From an uncultured Polaribacter sp. (GTDB taxonomy: Bacteria > Bacteroidota > Bacteroidia > Flavobacteriales > Flavobacteriaceae): a DNA stretch of 64,000 bases. Below, one piece after another: positions 61,921 through 64,000 of this stretch. A program made the translations under genes and the position numbers. Each line of letters starts with the position of its first letter. Positions within the stretch are counted from its first letter, which is position 1. The DNA is taken from assembly GCF_947497125.1 (NCBI RefSeq), contig NZ_CANMFI010000002.1, positions 1 to 64,000 of the forward strand, in the 5' to 3' direction. A model generated the notes under the pieces. It saw only the letters and a program-made list of their open reading frames with translations. It had not been told where the DNA came from and made no database searches.

Positions 61921-62814
61921 TTAGATTGTAATTTCTCTAAACAACGTTTCTAAGTTTTTATTTAAAGTCTTTAAAGCAACTATTTTTAAAGAATTTTCTT
62001 GAGCAAAATCAAATACTTTTGTTCGCATATCATCACTAGTGTTAAAAGAAATATGCCAAGTATTTTTAGATACTTCTTCGCAAGAAGCAAAATATTGTAA
62101 TTTTTCAAGTAATTTTTGTTCAATTTCTAAATTGAAAGCAACTTCTATCGTTTGTAAGTTATTCTCTTTTAGTGTGTCTATATTTTTATCTATTAGTAGT
62201 TTCCCTTTTTTAATAATAATCACTCGATCGCAGATGGCTTCTACCTCTTGCATTATATGGGTAGAAAATAAAACTGTTTTATTTTTACCTAAAACTTTAA
62301 TTAATGCTCTAATTTCTACTAATTGATTCGGATCTAAACCAGTAGTAGGCTCGTCTAAAATTAATACTTTAGGGTCATGCAAAATAGCAGCAGCCAAACC
62401 AACTCGTTGCTGATATCCTTTAGATAATTGATGTATTTTCTTATGTGCTTCAGGGAGCAAGCCCACTTTTTCTATACAAGCCGTTATTTGTTTCTTATCA
62501 ACCTTATAAATGGCAGCACAAAACTGTAGATATTCTTTTACATACATCTCTGAGTAAAGCGGGTTATGTTCAGGTAAATAACCTATTCTTTGTTGTGCTA
62601 ACAGAGGTTGCTTTAAAACGTTGATATCATCAATTAAAACCTCTCCAGAATCTGGTGTTATATAACCTGTTAAAATCTTCATCATGGTAGATTTTCCAGC
62701 TCCATTTGGCCCTAAAAAACCAATAATTTGGCCTTTTTCTGCAGAAAAAGAAACAGTATCTAAAGCTTTTTGAGCTTTGTAGTTTTTTGATATTGAAGAA
62801 ACTTTTATAGACAT
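61921..62814 (-). CDS. gldA: gliding-associated ABC transporter ATP-binding subunit GldA (297 aa)
   Basis: It has all ABC ATPase motifs: Walker A LGPNGAGKSTMM (~34-45), Q-loop YLPEHNPLY, signature LSKGYQQRVGLAAA, Walker B KVLILDEPTTGLDP and H-loop LFSTHIMQEVE. The N-terminus (IKVSSISKNYKAQKALDTVS) and overall length fit GldA of Flavobacteriia, which with GldF and GldG forms an ABC exporter required for gliding and linked to GldA-type loci separate from gldFG. GldF and GldG are not in this window. Cytoplasmic side of the inner membrane. Its stop lies 2 nt from the stop of cdaA. Confidence 0.85.
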   Translation of the reverse strand: MSIKVSSISKNYKAQKALDTVSFSAEKGQIIGFLGPNGAGKSTMMKILTGYITPDSGEVLIDDINVLKQPLLAQQRIGYLPEHNPLYSEMYVKEYLQFCAAIYKVDKKQITACIEKVGLLPEAHKKIHQLSKGYQQRVGLAAAILHDPKVLILDEPTTGLDPNQLVEIRALIKVLGKNKTVLFSTHIMQEVEAICDRVIIIKKGKLLIDKNIDTLKENNLQTIEVAFNLEIEQKLLEKLQYFASCEEVSKNTWHISFNTSDDMRTKVFDFAQENSLKIVALKTLNKNLETLFREITI

Positions 62815-62872
62815 CTTACAAATGTAGTTTTATTAGAATATAAAACGAAATTCTTTTAAATTTAGTTCATAA

Positions 62873-62903
62873 AAAAACCGATTGAAAAAATCAATCGGTT
62901 TTT
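62873..62903. terminator. rho-independent terminator
   Basis: Stem AAAAACCGATTGA / TCAATCGGTTTTT (62873-62885 and 62891-62903) with an AAAAA loop, 17 nt beyond the stop of the minus-strand protease gene at 62921. It separates that gene from gldA. Confidence 0.88.
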
Positions 62904-62920
62904 ATGCTCTTATACCATCA

Positions 62921-64000
62921 TTAATTTATTAGTAACCTCTTGGTTGTTTGCTTATTTCCATTAGAAACTCTAATTAAATACAACCCTGTTTGAGTGTTAG
63001 AAAAATCAATTTGTTTGTTAAAAACAGCATTGGTATTGTAGTATTTTTTTTGTTTGATTAATCTACCTCTTACATCAAATAATTGTATGCTTACCTTATC
63101 TGTATTTAAGACTTCAAAATTAAGAGTGAAAATTCCTTTAGAAGGGTTTGGATATAAATTAAATCCATCAAAAGAAAAATCACCAACAGAAGTTGTTGCT
63201 CCGTTAATTGTAAAATCGGTACTATTTACATTGTAAAAAATGTTGTCTGCTGCTTCTACCATAATTCTTGCTTGGGTAGTTCCGTTATCTGGCACAATGA
63301 TATCTTCAGTACCATCATTTGCAGTATTGGTGGCTAATAAGATAGGAAATGTTACACCTCCATCGATAGACAATCTTATGTTTACTATTTGGCAATTAAC
63401 AGGCGCTACATCAGAAGCAGAAACGTCCCATGTTACAGTTTGTGTAGTTTCTTTGTCCCAAATTACTGCTGTATTTTGAGAAGTTACAGAAAATTTATTA
63501 CCAAATACAGAGGTTACTTTTACATCATCTCTTGCAGTGCTTCCACCACCTGGATTATTATCCCTAACAAAAAATGAAAAATTCATGTCTCTGTTTCTGG
63601 CTGGTAAAACTTCCCATTCTGTAGAAGTAGCTCCGCTAACTATAGTTGACAAAGCAGGCATGTATCTATTTGGTGAAGTAGAAGATGGCAACGATCTAAA
63701 AGTTGGTCCTGCAGTATTTGTTTCTAAAGGTGGCATTGTAGCAATTTCTACATCTAACTGTTCCCAATTATAAGTTAATACATTTGATTGATCTGCATCA
63801 GTTGCTATACCTCTTAATACGAAAGGAGTAGATAGTGGTATTGAGTAATCTAAACCTGCATCTGCAGTAGGTGCATTATTATTCGTATCGGTTAAAACTG
63901 CACAATTTGCAGTTGTTTCTATAATATCCCACATTTGCGCAATACTAACAGCATGAAAATGATCATCACTATTGGTTTGTACATTAGGCGCACATATACC
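62921..64000 (-). CDS. C-terminal part of a T9SS type A reprolysin-like zinc metalloprotease (partial, start outside window)
   Basis: The frame is open to the right edge; the visible 359 residues are the C-terminal part. It begins GICAPNVQTNSDDHFHAVSI, the segment that follows the HExxHxxGxxH site in Bacteroidota reprolysin (M12B-like) proteases; the catalytic His motif itself lies outside the window. A PKD/cadherin-like region follows (APTADAGLDYSIPLSTPFVL), then a beta domain (TQTVTWDVSASDVAPVNCQI) and a type A sorting tail (NLYPNPSKGIFTLNFE, LFDVRGRLIKQK, TGLYLIRVSNG, KRLLIN). It is probably a secreted or surface-anchored protease. The protease assignment depends on sequence outside the window. 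Confidence 0.8.
   Translation of the reverse strand, partial: GICAPNVQTNSDDHFHAVSIAQMWDIIETTANCAVLTDTNNNAPTADAGLDYSIPLSTPFVLRGIATDADQSNVLTYNWEQLDVEIATMPPLETNTAGPTFRSLPSSTSPNRYMPALSTIVSGATSTEWEVLPARNRDMNFSFFVRDNNPGGGSTARDDVKVTSVFGNKFSVTSQNTAVIWDKETTQTVTWDVSASDVAPVNCQIVNIRLSIDGGVTFPILLATNTANDGTEDIIVPDNGTTQARIMVEAADNIFYNVNSTDFTINGATTSVGDFSFDGFNLYPNPSKGIFTLNFEVLNTDKVSIQLFDVRGRLIKQKKYYNTNAVFNKQIDFSNTQTGLYLIRVSNGNKQTTKRLLIN

Noticed and set aside
62819..62826. TACATTTG box on the minus strand as a gldA promoter
   Set aside because: It lies only 5 nt before the start codon, which would make a leaderless transcript, and no TTG element lies upstream. Probably chance.

Overview
The window reads as chromosomal DNA of a low-GC member of the Bacteroidota, almost certainly a marine-type Flavobacteriaceae (Polaribacter/Tenacibaculum-like; the genus is a guess). 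The evidence is type IX secretion (T9SS) C-terminal sorting domains of both type A and type B, a PorP/SprF protein, GldA, a class II HMG-CoA reductase with a GYDIA-type GHMP kinase, DUF1599-folP-cdaA neighbours, and promoters of the Bacteroidota form TTG-N17-21-TAnnTTTG. No tRNA, rRNA, CRISPR array or intact transposon was found.

Region 1 (1-10.1 kb, minus strand) is an accessory cluster of exported proteins. Its unit is a short T9SS-sorted protein followed closely by a long exported protein that begins with the same N-terminal domain (AQAP..(F/M).YQA...LLSVPYALYA) and then diverges completely: coiled 17-residue repeats, 'GVCWS' modules plus a DUF1566 end, or a leucine-rich-like fold. The unit occurs twice intact and once with a broken first gene, and two of the copies share a ~660-bp nearly identical block. 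An OmpA-type outer membrane protein sits inside the cluster. Remnants of the short T9SS gene and of an HTH gene show past duplication.

Region 2 (10.1-14.8 kb) holds a 55-residue zinc-ribbon protein, a lipoprotein and two single-pass membrane proteins. The two have different outer parts (BspA-like DUF285 repeats; a propeller-like region) but a matching C-terminal domain after the membrane segment that looks like a winged helix. A decayed fragment of a third such gene lies between them. They may be membrane-bound regulators.

Region 3 (14.9-36.3 kb) holds two giant surface proteins: a 2105-residue T9SS type A protein with beta-helix, Calx-beta, NHL and FG-GAP modules, and a 4397-residue T9SS type B adhesin-like protein directly followed by its presumed SprF-type partner. 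The giant gene carries a recent 723-bp in-frame tandem duplication.

Region 4 (36.3-64 kb) is mostly housekeeping: a mevalonate-linked operon (HMG-CoA reductase fused to a DinB-like tail, GHMP kinase, flavoprotein, thioredoxin-like protein), an SPFH lipoprotein, a dipeptidyl peptidase IV and peptide transporter pair, a secreted thioredoxin, DUF2797, GH3, a polyprenyl diphosphate synthase, rlmN, queA, aroA, a large BNR/VPS10 protein, a fluoride-type CLC antiporter, a DoxX/MauE-like protein, DUF1599, a LOG protein, folP, cdaA, gldA, and the end of a T9SS reprolysin-like protease that runs off the right edge. Two copies of a ~95-bp structured intergenic repeat and one degraded copy of another intergenic repeat lie among these genes.
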